The notes: generated by a model from the sequence alone, not told the origin. A DNA stretch of 64,000 bases from Isoetes taiwanensis (GCA_021234155.1 JAJEKV010000008.1:24200618-24264617); one strand, 5' to 3'; counted from the first letter of the stretch, positions 43,336-56,460 are shown. Translations and numbers: made by a program.

Positions 43336-45078
43336 CTGAAGTAATTATGCATTTGTATTCTTACAGAGTTAAGCTAGAGTTAAGCTAGGCGGTGTCCTTT
43401 ATTGCCATTATGCATAGACCAATTTCTTGTTTGATAACCAGGATAAATAGAGCCAAAACCTTAACCTTAGGACGTTTCTAAAGTGAAGATCAAGCATAGA
43501 TGGCTTTCTTGGGATAAACATACAACCCTTAAGCATTTGAGACCCATGGACATTCTTCCAGGCTTTTTGCACTGAAGCACTGCAACGAAATGCTCTTCTT
43601 TTTATATCTCAGGTATTTCATATCTTGCCCATCTAAATCCTCTGCTTTTTGCACTGATATATACTCTGCAATGAGAGGCATTTGCAAGATCTTCCAGGCT
43701 TTTTGCACTGAAGCACTGCAACGAAATGCTCTTCTTTTTATATCTCAGGTATTTCATATCCTAAGTTTTCCAGGTCAATTGCCTTAGCCATTTGCTTTAC
43801 CATTTACTAGCCGCATCTGCAAATTTAGGTATTTTTGTGTAACGAACTGCTGTCTTCCAAGCCTTTTGCATTAGTCGTTGCTACATAAGGCATCGGCTAA
43901 GTTTTCCAGGTCAATTGCCTTAGCCATTTGCTTTACCATTTACTAGCCGCATCTGCAAATTTAGGTATTTTTGTGTAACGGCTCCCAGAACAGAGGTAGA
44001 ATAGAGGTAGCCGCTCGAGGCACTCAAGGGCATGCTTTTTAGGGCAACCCAAAAAAGCCCTAAATGTTAGTCTTCTAATAAAATTTGAATGTATTTGCAA
44101 ATACGAACCATGGATTTTGACATTTTGCGGATATTCACTTCATATGGGACCATTGCCCTCGCTATTATCTAAAGATGAGCCCTTGAAGATTATGTGCGAG
44201 CTCAAATAATCTGTTTTAAACCTCCCGATGTATGACCAGATTTCTGACATATCATAATTGCACAAGCATATCATAATTGCACAACCCTTTGCATCATTGC
44301 CATAATGCCTCCTAGTGGATATTTATCTTGCTTTCGGTTGCACACTTATCTACTGGGTATACCAAGTATAAGATAATGTATATGTATTTGAGCTCAACAA
44401 GCAACATGCAATAAAAAAAACCCTACCTCCTACCGTAAGGAGAGGCAAAGATTCTTCACGCAACACATTCTTCATAGGGTGGAGACCCTACAAATGAGGG
44501 AATCATGCCTCACCCTATGAGAGCGCATTTTGCCATAATTTGTGTATAAGAGAAAAGCAAGAGATGGGATCAATTACCTTTAGAAATTCTCCTTAAAAGA
44601 TCCTCAAGAGCACCATTGATGCTTGGGAAGTCAATCTCTCTAGAACTTGTTTAAGCACTCTTCTTTTAGTCTTCCATGTGACAAAAACCATTTGGTCATA
44701 AATTTCTAGAACCATTTGCTAATATCCATAGCAACTTAAGAAATAAAGCCAAGTGGCATATCAGTAAAGTGGAGTTTTTTGGACAACAGCCCATGTATAT
44801 ATGTCATGCCAAATAGCACCCTGTGCCAATTGACAGATTGTGACATTAGTCTCTTTCAATTTTGCAGCTCATAAGTTCAACATTTCAAGTGGGAATGATT
44901 ATCTTGAACTCTGGCTTCCAATCATATGTGCCACTATGAGATGATCATGAAGTACAACTTGCATTTAAGTAAATAGAAACACCAGTAATAACAAAGATTA
45001 TAAAAAAGCATATGCTAGAAGCCCCACCAAGAAAGTTTGGCAAACTTTGGTAAGACCAATGCCGCGAAGTGTCATGAA
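43336..45078. other. Stretch without recognised gene; short hairpin
   Basis: No protein family recognised. Contains offset-136 duplicates at 43,555/43,691 and 43,761/43,897. A perfect 10-bp inverted repeat, TCATAGGGTG (44,472-44,481) and CACCCTATGA (44,511-44,520), has a 29-nt loop; its function is unknown and it may be a transposon relic. Confidence 0.5.
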
Positions 45079-45740
45079 AAAAAGCCGCTTGAACTAGTCA
45101 ATACTAGCACAAACATGTCGGCATTGGTCAATCCCTTTCTTTGTCTTATCCGCCATCTGAATCTGTTGTTAAGTCCTAGATGGTACCATCCTTTCCTGGT
45201 GTCTTTGCATCAATGTTATCATATAGCAGAACAAACTATATTCCAAATTCTGGTCATTGTCGGGAATGACTTATTGAAACATATCTTATGCATGGCGTAA
45301 AAGCATAAGTTTATTCTTAACATCAGCCCCAATTTAAAACCTAAAGATAAATAGGTTTGACATAAAAATATGTTGGGTCAAATTCACGTATTCATATTCA
45401 TATGTTTAACAAGGATTCAGATCCGTTCTTATCACTGTTATGTTCAATATAAATATTCAAAGTAGCACAAGAAAGCAAACTAGCTAACATAATCATTATG
45501 CTTTAAGCGTGTATTGGTCATATTTTTTTCTGCAACCTTCTTGAGCATTATCAAGCGTCATGAACTCTTGCATTTCTCTCAGTTCATCACTGATTACCCA
45601 TTGTGCCTTTTGCCCGGAGTTAGAATTAGCAAAAGAAATGAAAGGAGAATTTATTAGCAACTGCCATTATCCATGTCTATGAATCATGTAAAAGTACCCT
45701 CTCACTTGCTAAAATCAATGTTTTACAGATCGTTCAACCC
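45079..45740 (+). repeat. Direct repeat R1, copy 2
   Basis: Begins AAAAAAAGCCGCTTGAACTA and follows copy 1 for about 650 bp. It retains 45,374-45,456 (GGGTCAAATTCACG ... AATATT), where copy 1 has an offset-136 duplicate of the same length. It differs from copy 1 mainly at CAG/CTG sites (for example TTTGCTGTC to TTTCTTTGTC, GTCAGG to GTCGGG). Confidence 0.75.
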
Positions 45741-47644
45741 ATGAGATTAATGTAATGCTAGAAATCATGTGCTTAATGTAAAAGATGCAAAAAGGGTCAA
45801 ACCCCATGATATACCACAAATCTATAAGGATCTACTGATTCAAAGTAGGCATCATGATTTACTTCATGCAAATATCCTACTGAATCATATACTCATGGAT
45901 TTTAAACTCAATTTCTTACATCATAGCAAGGGTCAAACCCCATGATATACCACAAATCTATAAGGATCTACTGATTCAAAGTAGGCATCATGATTTACTT
46001 CATGCAAATATCCTACTGAATCATATACTCATGGATTTTAAACTCAATTTCTTACATCATAGCTTTTGTGTTGAAATCGATTCTACAAACAAGTGATAAA
46101 TCTTCCAAACCTGATTGGATCGGTTCTTGTTGCAATGTCTTTATGCATGACCTCATTGACGTTTTGCTTTGAGGAACTATCGATGCTTTTTCTTCCACCC
46201 TCAAGCTCTTCTACAGATCTAGACTTTCAAACATCATTACTTGCTCGGTCTCGTAGCATGTCTATTAATATCCATTGCTTTGATTCTTGAATCATTTTCC
46301 TTTATTGATAGAGTTGGATCTACACTCCTCTCGATCCACCACCGTCTTTTGGAATTGGAATATCTTGCCCTTCTGCCGGATCTGCTCTCCAAAGCCATAA
46401 TTCAATCTAAATTTTCATCCGGAAGATTTAGGCACTATCTTAATGGCTTGATTAGAACATCGAAGGTTACGTATCTTTGCTATTTCGAAACCCTATTTAA
46501 GCTGTTGAGCTGCATGCTACCCAATTACCAATCAAGTATCTATACATCATACCTTAGAGGCGTCCATCCAAGTGGAAAACTGTATTCGATTTAAGCCCTA
46601 AAAGAAGTCTCATTTGTCATGTCGTGTTGGCTCCAAATTTCGTCATTATAGTTTGATAATTTTTGGGCACATCCTTTGGCCTTTATTCTACACAAGCATC
46701 TCATATTAACCAAAGTGCCATGTTAACCCATGTTTTGGCTTTCCGTGAATTCTTTGGGAAGTTTCCCCTCTACATCAATTTGCAAGCGATTGCCAATATG
46801 TTGGCATGTGTATATGCCTCTTAATGTTACGCTAACTTTGATAATATTGTCGGTCTGCAAAGAATTATTCCTATTGCCAATCCAACCAACTATTGTTACC
46901 ACTATGTCTTATGTTATGCATAGTAATTTGAATATCTTTAGATGAAATAAGCGGTACTCAACAATTCTATTGCCGTTTCCACATGCCCAAAATCATGCTA
47001 TTCATTTTCGAAGACATACCTTATGTCCCACCATTGTTACCAATTCGCTATGCCTCAAGTTATCTGCGATAATGAGTAATGTCAATAATATCCTTCGGTT
47101 TTAAATTTTATTTTTTTATGTTTTCCGACCTTTAAAGGTCATGATCAACAAACCTCAGAATGTTTCTTTTGTCAATTTTGAGTTCAACATGTAAAACAAG
47201 GATATCCATATCGTTCAAACCAATGGTCGCATTCCACATTATTCATAAAAAAAAACACATATTCAAATTATCTATAGGCACCGTAACCATACTCATAAAT
47301 TATATATACAAGAAACTTATCGGCGTGACCCTGGCGGCCGCCCGGGCATTCTCTTCACCAACTCATCTATCATTGGTAGAACATGCAGGATTTGAACCTA
47401 CACTTTTTTGGCCATAAGCGTTTCTCTTCCCCGTCTTGTCTATTTTAAGCTAGAAACATGGGGAACCGTCGTTCAAAGACCGCAGGATAAAAAGGTTGCT
47501 GATCGCCGCGACTATAGAGAATCATCAAACTAATGAGAATATGCTATATATCAAACAACTGCGTTTGATCCAGTCATAATCAAAGCCCAATTGTATGATT
47601 CGACCAACTAAAGAAAAAAAACCCCAACACCAAAAACAAACAAT
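45741..47644. other. Stretch with unrecognised ORF, 45.7-47.6 kb
   Basis: A plus-strand frame of 117 residues (46,241-46,594; MLGLVACLLISIALILESFS ...) is preceded by an overlapping 65-residue frame (46,093-46,290). The first looks hydrophobic at its N-terminus but otherwise has no motif I recognise, and it may be chance or a relic. Offset-136 duplicate at 45,792/45,928. A T-arm-like hairpin near 47,380 was considered and rejected as a tRNA. Confidence 0.35.
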
Positions 47645-48450
47645 GTAACTGTACAGTAGAACCCTACTACCGGGATGAAAAAACCCCCACTTGGGAGGAA
47701 AAACCCTAGCAGTAGGCTCTCAAATACCATGCCCCAGAAGAGCAAGTCTGACGGCCGAAATCTGCAGGAAAACAAACAATGTAACTGTACAGTAGAACCC
47801 TACTACCGGGATGAAAAAACCCCCACTTGGGAGGAAAAACCCTAGCAGTAGGCTCTCAAATACCATGCCCCAGAAGAGCAAGTCTGACGGCCGAGGCATG
47901 GTGCTCATCCTCTATCACGTGCATCTCACAACACTGACATATCCTTTCCTCCCTGGGGATCCCGTGCCCGCCATTCACCCCCCAGCGACCTGTTTCAATT
48001 CTGAGGTAATGGGAACCCGTCCTTATGGCAGCAATAGCTCTCCGTTTCTTCACTGAGATGTGTGCTTTCAAGTACCGATGGGGTCCATGCTCAAGGCCGG
48101 GATTAATCTGAGCGTGATAGTGCTCTGTCTTGGGCTTTGCAAGAGTAGAGGCATCCCACAGGGTGGCAGCATAGCCCGCATCCAATTGCCCATTCTGCGC
48201 ATCAGAATCTGCCAGTGCCACCATCTGTTGGTAATCCATAGACCACCTCCTAAACCATCCCTTACAGTGCTCGTGCCATACCCTCTTCAGCCCACAGGGT
48301 GGCAGCATAGCCCGCATCCAATTGCCCATTCTGCGCATCAGAATCTGCCAGTGCCACCATCTGTTGGTAATCCATAGACCACCTCCTAAACCATCCCTTA
48401 CAGTGCTCGTGCCATACCCTCTTCAGCCCGGGGGGCCCTCGGGTTAACAA
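47645..48450 (-). pseudogene. LINE 3' fragment with CCHC knuckle (minus strand)
   Basis: Minus-strand frame contains VWHEHCKGWFRRWSMDYQQM, LADSDAQNGQLDAGYAATLW, KKRRAIAAIRTGSHYLRIET and CQCCEMHVIEDEHHA, the terminal knuckle cut before its last Cys. The 3' UTR follows (CCTACTGCTAGGGTTTTTCC, near 47,720), ending toward 47,645 in TTGTTTGTTTTTGG. Offset-136 duplicates (47,637/47,773 and 48,155/48,291) explain the truncated knuckle and the repeated N-terminal part. Confidence 0.8.
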
Positions 48451-51400
48451 CCACGGCCTTTGTGGGGCAAGCGATGCTCATCCATCACAAGGTTAGATAC
48501 ATGTAAACACACACGATAATCCGATTTTTCTAAAACAATTGCGGTCGCGTAAAAAACAATTGCGATTGTTTTTACCAATCTTATGTAAAACTAGAAGCAT
48601 GTGTCCTTTATCTAGTTCGTAGCTTCAATCTCCTCTGAATGCGAATAAGAATTCAAGCATTGAGTAGGGCGTGAAATGGCTTAAGCCAAAGGTGCACCCG
48701 GACCACCTCCTCTTCCTTAGGCATTTTACCAAGGTCTACACATGTCGGCTTAGAATCATAACATAGTTAATCCCCTTATGAGACTTTTTGCACAAACGCA
48801 CAAATTGTCTGTTATCTAGCCCATGAGAGCTACTACCACGATTTTTGTAAATGTCCGTGACCAAACAAACTCTATGGTCGGAAGAATGCGACCTCTGACT
48901 TACCCGACCTACCGTCCAAAAGCGGCGCCATTTCCATCATACCCAACCAAAATCGATTGCTTGTATACCATGAACACAGGGGCGTGGTAGCTTCTTCCAC
49001 TGCCAAAACCTATTGAATTTGGCTACTTCCACCTCCATCGGGTCCGATATGTTAGTTAATGCAAAACATAACGGGACATGTTTTTTCTTGTAACTACTTA
49101 CGAATATGGACTTAAATCGGGTAATGTAGAAGCAAAGGTACATCGCCTTCCTGGGAACATTTTGACCGAGAATTGGCAAAGGTATCGTTGCTTCATCCTT
49201 TTCCAATGCATGATGCGCTAAAGATTCTCACAAAACAACAATACATCGATTCGGGCCATTAAAACCGCCTCGCTATAGGAGCTCCGGGAGCAAAGTGTTC
49301 AAAGATTTGGACATAACACAACTTGAGGCCAAACCAGGAAGCTTTGCGTGGCTTAAACCATATCCAGGATCCATTAAGCTAGCAACACTTATGAGAAATA
49401 ATAAGCGTAAGAAACGAGGGAACACATTTCCTAGGAGGAATCGTCCAGAGCTTAGATCCACCAAAGCATAAAAAGCATAAACCGAGGACAAATTGAACCC
49501 ACATGTTTATAGAAGAATCATTTTGCTTTTCGATATGTAGATGCCCTTCGGACATGGCTAAATCATAGGGCGAGCCGAGCTTGTAGCTGCAGCCCTTGCT
49601 TTAGAATTGCATAACCCCAATAAAATGTCCAAAAATGATAAAGATCGACATCTTTGGTTAGAGCTTACGGCTATGGCGGAGAAGAGCTCCTTACAATTGC
49701 CTTCACCAAGATCATAAATCTTCATGAATGTTTGCTTAGCCCGACAAGCAATGCGACAACAAAACCACACCATTTTCATTCCATGTATGAGAGAAATTAG
49801 AGAGGCCAGCTTTCGGTCGCGGGGAAGCACGCGACCTTTCGTGAAGCACGCACCTTTCCCAGCTCGGAGCTATCCATAATCCAGGGTCTAGCCGAACCCG
49901 GTCAAATGAAGTTTCCATTTGTTTATTTGGACACAGAACCCATGGCAATTGAAATCTACGCCCAACATTGTTAAAAGATGTTATCGAGTTATGAGCAGAT
50001 GTTGATCAAACGCCATGGCAGCACGATAGTGGCAATTTTGGAGCAATTTTGGAGTCCTTATATGCCAATGCCATCCCTCGCTCCATGTGCGCGCATGAAG
50101 GACTAATTGTAAACTACTCTATTCTTGAGTTTATGCTCGCAACTAGGCAAAATTTGCCTTGCTTACGGCGCCAAATCATAATACCAACGAAAAGAACGAG
50201 CTCCACAATTGCGAGTTTCGGAATGGACCAATTACCCTTTCCGAATTGGGAATAATATCATTTATCCCGTAATCTAAACCCGACCAAGACACACCCGGAT
50301 TAACCGTGGCGTGAATTTGCAAGAGATAGCTAAGCACCAAGCATGGCTCTACAGTGCCAGATTTGACGACTAGAGGACGGATTTGCAAGGGTAGGAGCCC
50401 TTTACCTGTTTTGGATGCACTATAGAAGCAGAGTCGGAGAGCAGACTAAATCTCAGAAATGGCCACCCCGAAAGAAGCATGGCTCTACAGTGCCAGATTT
50501 GACGACTAGAGGACGGATTTGCAAGGGTAGGAGCCCTTTACCTGTTTTGGATGCACTATAGAAGCAGAGTCGGAGAGCAGACTAAATCTCAGAAAGCAGG
50601 CACATGAGGGAACTTTCCATCTTCAAAGACTATGGGAATTGAATAGTAGATTGTCCACAACAAATAAGTCAAACAAAATTTTAAACGAAGGATGTCCATA
50701 CAAATAAAGAAGGGGAAGCAAAAGTTCTGATACATGTCTAGAAAATTATCAAAGTCTACAAGTGATTACAACAGTCAAAAAGTAGATTGTCCACAACAAA
50801 TAAGTCAAACAAAATTTTAAACGAAGGATGTCCATACAAAAAAGCTTTACCGAAGAATATGGGATTCAAATCATACATGAATTTGGAAGTGTATCCTCTT
50901 CTATTAGGCCATCTTGCAAGTGTATCATCTCCACCATTTTTTGCGTATGTCTGGCAAGATTATCATCATTTCTTAAACAAAATAAAAATATCAAAAATCA
51001 CATGAAGGAGCTGGGACGGCCATTCATCTTTGCAAAGGACCCGTGTATGGAAAGAATCACATAAAAATTCTGACGGGCCACAAAGACTTGAGTATAGGAA
51101 ACATGTCCAAGCTAAATTTTAATCCAACGAAAACGGATCCATATGAAGCAAGAATAGGCATGACCACCAAAAGCTACTTGGTACATCCTTTTTCTGCATT
51201 GGAGGCGTATTGGCCGAAACTTGTCATAAAATATGCTTTTAAACAATGAAGCCGTTGGACGACATTCTTGTCTTAAAAGCATGCACATGAGGGATCTTGA
51301 AGAATATGGGACGGATTAAATCTCAACAAACCATGGACAGTCAATTCTTAATAAAATCTAACATCTAGCAATGAAGAGCAAAAGCCCTAATGTGTTTACG

Positions 51401-52223
51401 TGATCTGGTGAAATTCAACTGCAAATGAATTTCTGCAACATAAAAGCGGATGTCTTGCAGTTGTCGGGCCCTCTGAACCTTCACCAATGAATCAAACTGG
51501 ATCTATAGCCGATAACTTACTCCAAGTTGACCCTGTTCCAGAAGAAACAATCCGTCGAATGAACTAAAAGTAAAATTTCATATAGAGAAGCGCCGAAGCA
51601 GATTGCGCCCTGCAAAATGGACGCAGTTAGGCGACAAAAACCCACAAAGCAAGCAACGCAAGCAATGCAATGGACTAGAAATGGAAAGCGAGCTCTGGAA
51701 GTAGGCATTTGGCCCCGCATTTAGCCCGGGTCATATTCCAGCAGCCCAGGTTGCTAGAGCTTCAATCATAGCCAGGAGGAGCTGCAAAATATTTGGGGCT
51801 CCAGTTCCGACATACCCCAAATCCGACTCATAGTGCAGGGGATTCGATTGCTTCCAAAGCAAGAATCCTTGTCGATTTTCTTTTTAATTTTTTTTCAAGG
51901 ACACGTGTCTCTCCGAGGTTATAAGGACGCGTGTCTCTCCCAGGTTTATTTTGCATCAAAGAAAATGAAAGGGGAACATGCTTTATATATGGTATGAAAA
52001 TTCCTTGTCGATTTTCTTTTTAATTTTTTTTCAAGGACACGTGTCTCTCCGAGGTTATAAGGACGCGTGTCTCTCCCAGGTTTATTTTGCATCAAAGAAA
52101 ATGAAAGGGGAACATGCTTTATATATGGTATGAAAATATATCCGGGCACCCTTTTATAACCATAATCTCTATAAGAATAACCTAGGGCAACCTACTATAT
52201 TTCTCCTTCTACGAAGGTTGTTC
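48451..52223. other. Stretch without recognised gene, 48.5-52.2 kb
   Basis: Several minus-strand frames (48,937-49,206; 49,273-49,491; 49,558-49,948; 50,176-50,388) are open but I recognise no family. Their spacing would fit a decayed multi-exon gene or an old element. Offset-136 duplicates at 50,341/50,477, 50,645/50,781 and 51,866/52,002. A 68-residue plus-strand frame (51,043-51,249) is also unrecognised. Confidence 0.4.
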
Positions 52224-52462
52224 AATGGAAGTGATAGGATGTGGATTCACAGAACTTCTAATAACATTTTAATGCCTTTTATAGGTGTACGACTTATCTC
52301 TAGTGTTTGAGGACCAAACTAATCTAAGATCGCTGATTTTGCCCTTGGATAAAAGATTTAGAAAATAGAAGTATTTGTGGCACCTTGATTATTTATTTCA
52401 AATTGCTTCTTGTAGATTATTTAGTCGTGGAAATGAATGCATAAAAGTTGCATGCCAACATT
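52224..52462 (+). repeat. Direct repeat R2, copy 1
   Basis: GTTCAATGGAAGTGATAGGA ... TAAAAGTTGCATGCCAAC recurs at 56,589-56,895 with about 90 percent identity by eye. The pair flanks the HUH-Rep region. Shorter partial copies of its start occur at 53,003 and 53,139. Confidence 0.75.
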
Positions 52463-53334
52463 TTTATCGTCCATGCCAACATTTTATCGTCCAATATCTT
52501 TGCAAACATTTTGTACTTGAGAGGATCACGAGTTATGAACTTGCAAAAGTTAAATCAGAAGCATGCGCAAAATCCACTCATTCTTTAAATTTTATACTCA
52601 ACCATGGCAAAATTCTCCAAGGGAAGAAGCCATCAACCGTCATGATGGCGTCATGCAAAGAAGATTCATCGTGCGGTTCTATTCTAGGATCATCATTTAA
52701 GCATGGAAGGAGCAGAAATTGATGGTATCCGTTTTTCCTTAGAAAAAAAAGACAAGACATCCACCAACATCACCTAAAAGCGGTTTAGATGGTTCTTGAT
52801 GCGACTTACCCCACGATTTCTTAATTTGAAATTATTCCACATTTTATTTTTTTGAAAATGGCATATTTTTTTCCTTAGAAAGTACGTGTCATTTTTAGAA
52901 GAAAGCATCAATCGCAAATATTCTAAAAGCACATTTCTATATATAACCACGATTTCTTAATTTGAAATTATTCCACATTTTATTTTTTTGAAAATGGCAT
53001 ATGTTCAATGGGAGTGATAGGATGTGGATTCAAAGAATTGTTCAATGGGAGTGATAATCTTGCAACAATCAAAAAAATCTGGTTTAAGAATAACTGCTTT
53101 CGTGCAACCTACTATATTTCTCCTTCTACATGAAGGTTGTTCAATGGGAGTGATAGGATGTGGATTCAAAGAATTGTTCAATGGGAGTGATAATCTTGCA
53201 ACAATCAAATTTGGTATTTTTGTAACATATGATTTATTAAGGTTAATAGGTGGTATTCGTATACCAAACCCGTTATGAATACCGAAGAAAGGCGTGGGGT
53301 TCTTGAATCCTCTACGGATCCATTTTTTTTTTTC

Positions 53335-54130
53335 CCTAGGTCGGGGAGGCGTCCCTTCCCGGGCGCTCAAACACTTGGCAAATTTTTGCTAAATCGGGAG
53401 GATGGGCGGGAAAGGGATCGGCATGTTGGCTTATCTTCCTGCGAGGGCTTCTGATTTCGATTTGCGTCTCTCCCCCGTCCTTCGGGGAGCTCCAAAGACT
53501 TGGCTTTTGCTTCATCGGGAGGATGGGCGGGAAAGGGATCGGCATGTTGGCTTATCTTCTGCGAGGGCTTACGGTTCGATTTCGTCTTCCTGCAGGTGAG
53601 TTAGCGCTGGTCTGTGGTGTGTTTTACCTCTTTCGATTACATTTGCTTGAGATGTCTTTAAGAAGGAGGCCGGGGAGGGCAAGTGGGCATGCAAATCTTC
53701 CATCCGGGTTCGATGGCCTCTATGGCCCGCTCATCTGCAGGCTCGGCCGATTCTATCCCTTTGCCGGATACTAGCCCGAGCCGGGATTCAATTGATGTGT
53801 TTTGAGAGGTCGATTCAGAAGTCCTAAGGCCTTGAATGATGCTATCAAAAAAGACTTCAACTGGTCTCCCAAGCCTGCTGGCGTGGTGTTGGTCTGCAAA
53901 GCTTTGAAAAATAATAGGCTGCATTGTTTTGAGGGAATGGTAGGATATTGTATGAAAGATTTTGGAAAAGTTCACTATAGTTGTCATATGCACAATATCT
54001 CTGAATCTATGATTGAAAAAGGTAAGGATCTTTATTTAAGGTGGGGTGCAGGTGATACTAAAGGGTTGTGTGTCTTGGATAATAGGAATCTTAATCTTGC
54101 AACAATCAAATTTGGTATTTTTGTAACATA
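53335..54130 (+). pseudogene. HUH-endonuclease (Rep) transposon gene, copy 1
   Basis: A 112-residue frame (53,802-54,140) reads SPKALNDAIKKDFNWSPKPA, GVVLVCKALKNN, GMVGYCMKDFGKVHY (candidate catalytic Tyr at 53,947-53,949, YCMK) and ISESMIEKGKDLYLRWGAGD. These match copy 2 (54,360-55,520) and the order of motifs in Replitron-type Rep proteins. The HUH block is deleted here: 53,794 joins TGTTTTGAGAGG directly, skipping about 170 bp present in copy 2. The upstream part (53,335-53,790; GGGAAAGGGATCGGCATGTT repeated at 53,410 and 53,530) is in broken frames. Offset-136 duplicate at 54,000/54,136. Confidence 0.55.
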
Positions 54131-54359
54131 TGATTTCTGAATCTATGATTGAAAAAGGTAAGGATCTTTATTTAAGGTGGGGTGCAGGTGATACTAAAGG
54201 GTTGTGTGTCTTGGATAATAGGAATCTTAATCTTGCAACAATCAAATTTGGTATTTTTGTAACATATGATTTATTAAGGTTAATAGGTGGTATTCGTATA
54301 CCAAACCGTATGAATACCGAGAGAAAGAGGGGGGTTATAATCCATAGATCCATTTTTTT

Positions 54360-55520
54360 TCCCTAGGTTTGGAGGCGTCCTTTCCCGCTCAAAGACTTGG
54401 CGAGTTTGCTAAATCGGGAGGAGGATGGGCGGGGGAAAGGGATCGGCATGTTGGCTTATCTTCTGCGAGGGCTTCTGTTTGTTTTCGTCTCTCCCCCGTC
54501 CCTTCCCAAGGCGCTCCGGACTTGGCTGCTTTTTGCTAAATCGGGAGGATGGGCGGGGAAAGGGATCGGCATGTTGGCTTATCTTCTGCGCGAGGGCTTC
54601 GGTTCGATTTCGTCTTCCCTTGGTGAGTTAGCGCTGATGCGGTGTTTTACCTCTTTCGATTCTCATTTGCTTGAGATGTCTTTAAGAAGGGAGGCCAGAG
54701 GGCAAAGGGTGGGCATGCAAATCTTCCATCCGGGTTCGATGGCCTCTATGGCCTGCTCATCCGCATCAGGCTAGCCGATTCTATCCCTTTGCGGATACTA
54801 GCCCGAATTGGGATTCAATTGATGTTTACATTATTTTAGGCCTTCTCGACAAGATGTTCCCAAATCTTTCTATGATGCCCTTGTCGATTTTGTGACTCCA
54901 AATGTCTAGCGAGGCGATAGCCTTGAAAGGGGCTCCTCGGCTGATCACTTACATGTTGTGGTGTTTTGAGAGGTCGATTCAAGTCCTAAGGCCTTGAATG
55001 ATGCTATCAAAAAGACTTCAACTGGTCTCCCAAGCTTCTTTGGCGTGGTGTTGGTCTCAAAGCTTTGAAAAATAATAGGTGCATTGTTTTGAGGAATGGT
55101 AGGATATTGTATGAAAAGATTTTGGAAAAGTTCACTATAGTTGTCATATGCACAATATCTCCGAATCTATGATTGAAAAAGGTAAGGATCTTTATTTAAG
55201 GTGGGGTGCGGGTGATACTAAAGGGTTGTGTGTCTTGGATAATAGGAATCTTTTAAATAAGGCATGCCATTACATTGATGTATCATGGGGGGGTAAGACT
55301 ATCCCCAAGCGACCTTTACTTTGTGCGGGGATGTTGAGGTCCGGAAAATACACATTAAGTAGTTCTTGGATTATTCCTCATAATTCTGCCCATGTGAATG
55401 AACACACAGTGCGGCAAAGACATGGAGAGTGTTGCTTAATCTGGTCACCGCCTTCCCCGACATAAGAACTATTATCTTTGGTTATCCGCCGGGGTTTGTT
55501 CTGTTGAGAGGAATGGGCAC
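54360..55520 (+). pseudogene. HUH-endonuclease (Rep) transposon gene, copy 2
   Basis: In one frame 54,840-54,990 reads SRQDVPKSFYDALVDFVTPN, then a stop, then DSLERGSSADHLHVVVF. The ERG-x4-HLH-VVVF block is the HUH metal-binding motif (His codons 54,946-54,948 and 54,952-54,954). It continues with SPKALNDAIKKDFNWSPK, a GRILYEK-frame copy of the Tyr region (TAT at 55,105-55,107), and a 105-residue frame (55,148-55,465) with IEKGKDLYLRWGAGDTKGLC, NRNLLNKACHYI and MLRSGKYTLSSSWIIPH. These would nick and rejoin DNA as a single-Tyr HUH nuclease of a rolling-circle-like transposon. The order matches, from memory, the Replitron group. Single-base indels break the frame at several places. Confidence 0.6.
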
Positions 55521-56460
55521 GGTAGAAGGCGCTATTGGGATGATGCCATTCCAGTGAGCCGAAACGGACTCAAACTTTGAGGATCCGCATGAGAGAACCT
55601 TTAGCTCGAGGCGGATATCCCCGATGTTGGTGCGGACTATATCCCGCGGTAATACGGGGGACCACACCATGGCGATTGGGTTGATTTCTTTCATGTGGTT
55701 CCTTCTTGTACGTTGTATAGTCTTTTGTATTTATCTGGCGTTGTATTTCTGCGGTTTATGGTTGGTTGTACGATTTGTGTGGTCTTCTTGAGAAATGGAT
55801 GGAAATGGCGACACCATGGATGAGACCCCCCGTGGTGGTTGTTAGTATTGGTCCCGATATCATCGGTTCTACCATTGATGATTCTCATCCAAACCCGCAT
55901 GCTTATCCTGGCCGAAAGTGAGGAAGTCTTCTTTACGAGGAATTTGTGACTAGCATTGTGCAGGTTGTTAGTGGAGGCGACAGGATTGCAGCCTCATTGA
56001 GGATCCGAGAAGGCGATAGGAAGCTTCTATGTTGCTATAAATTACGCCTTTATCTGGCGTGCAATGGGACCGTCTTGGTGTCTTGGGAATCGTGACGCAT
56101 GTGTTGCGCTCACACATGAGTTGGCAAGGGCTCTCGACACGGGGAGATCACGCCCGGCTTGATCAGCTCATCGGGCATGCTAGCTCGGGCCGACCGAGGA
56201 ATTGAGAAGCTTTGTGTTGAACTTGCATCCGGTTATCCACGGTTATGTGTGATGAACTTATATGTTGTTGTGATCGAACTATTTACGCCATGTGGCTACG
56301 TATCTTTGGTATTTCAATGTAAATATTTGACATTTGTTTGCTTGATAATTGGACACTGTTTTTTCCTTATATTTCGGTGGTGTTTATTCCATTGGAGAAT
56401 ACGCCATGGTTTTATTTATAGTTGCATGTATTTTTGTTCAAGTCAAACAAGCCAGGTATG
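55521..56460 (+). other. Downstream part of Rep transposon, unresolved
   Basis: Broken frames continue the Rep copy 2 reading (NLVTAFPDIRTIIFGYPPG, then RRYWDDAIP near 55,520-55,550). Further on, a frame includes VVVVSIGPDIIGSTIDDSHP and a 100-residue stretch (56,159-56,461) starting MISSSGMLARADRGIEKLCV. I do not recognise the later part; it could be the C-terminal domain of the same element. Confidence 0.35.

Noticed and set aside
45792-45930. Evenly spaced direct repeats as CRISPR
   Set aside because: Plant-type sequence, only two copies per locus and no spacer-repeat pattern.
47340-47415. tRNA-like T-arm (GTAGG-TTCAAAT-CCTGC on the minus strand, followed by a CCA-like end)
   Set aside because: No matching 5' acceptor strand, D-arm or anticodon stem could be folded upstream, so a tRNA gene is not supported; it may be a SINE or organelle-derived scrap.
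48937-50388. Minus-strand open frames as a spliced gene
   Set aside because: No recognised domain, start or convincing splice pattern; left as unexplained sequence.
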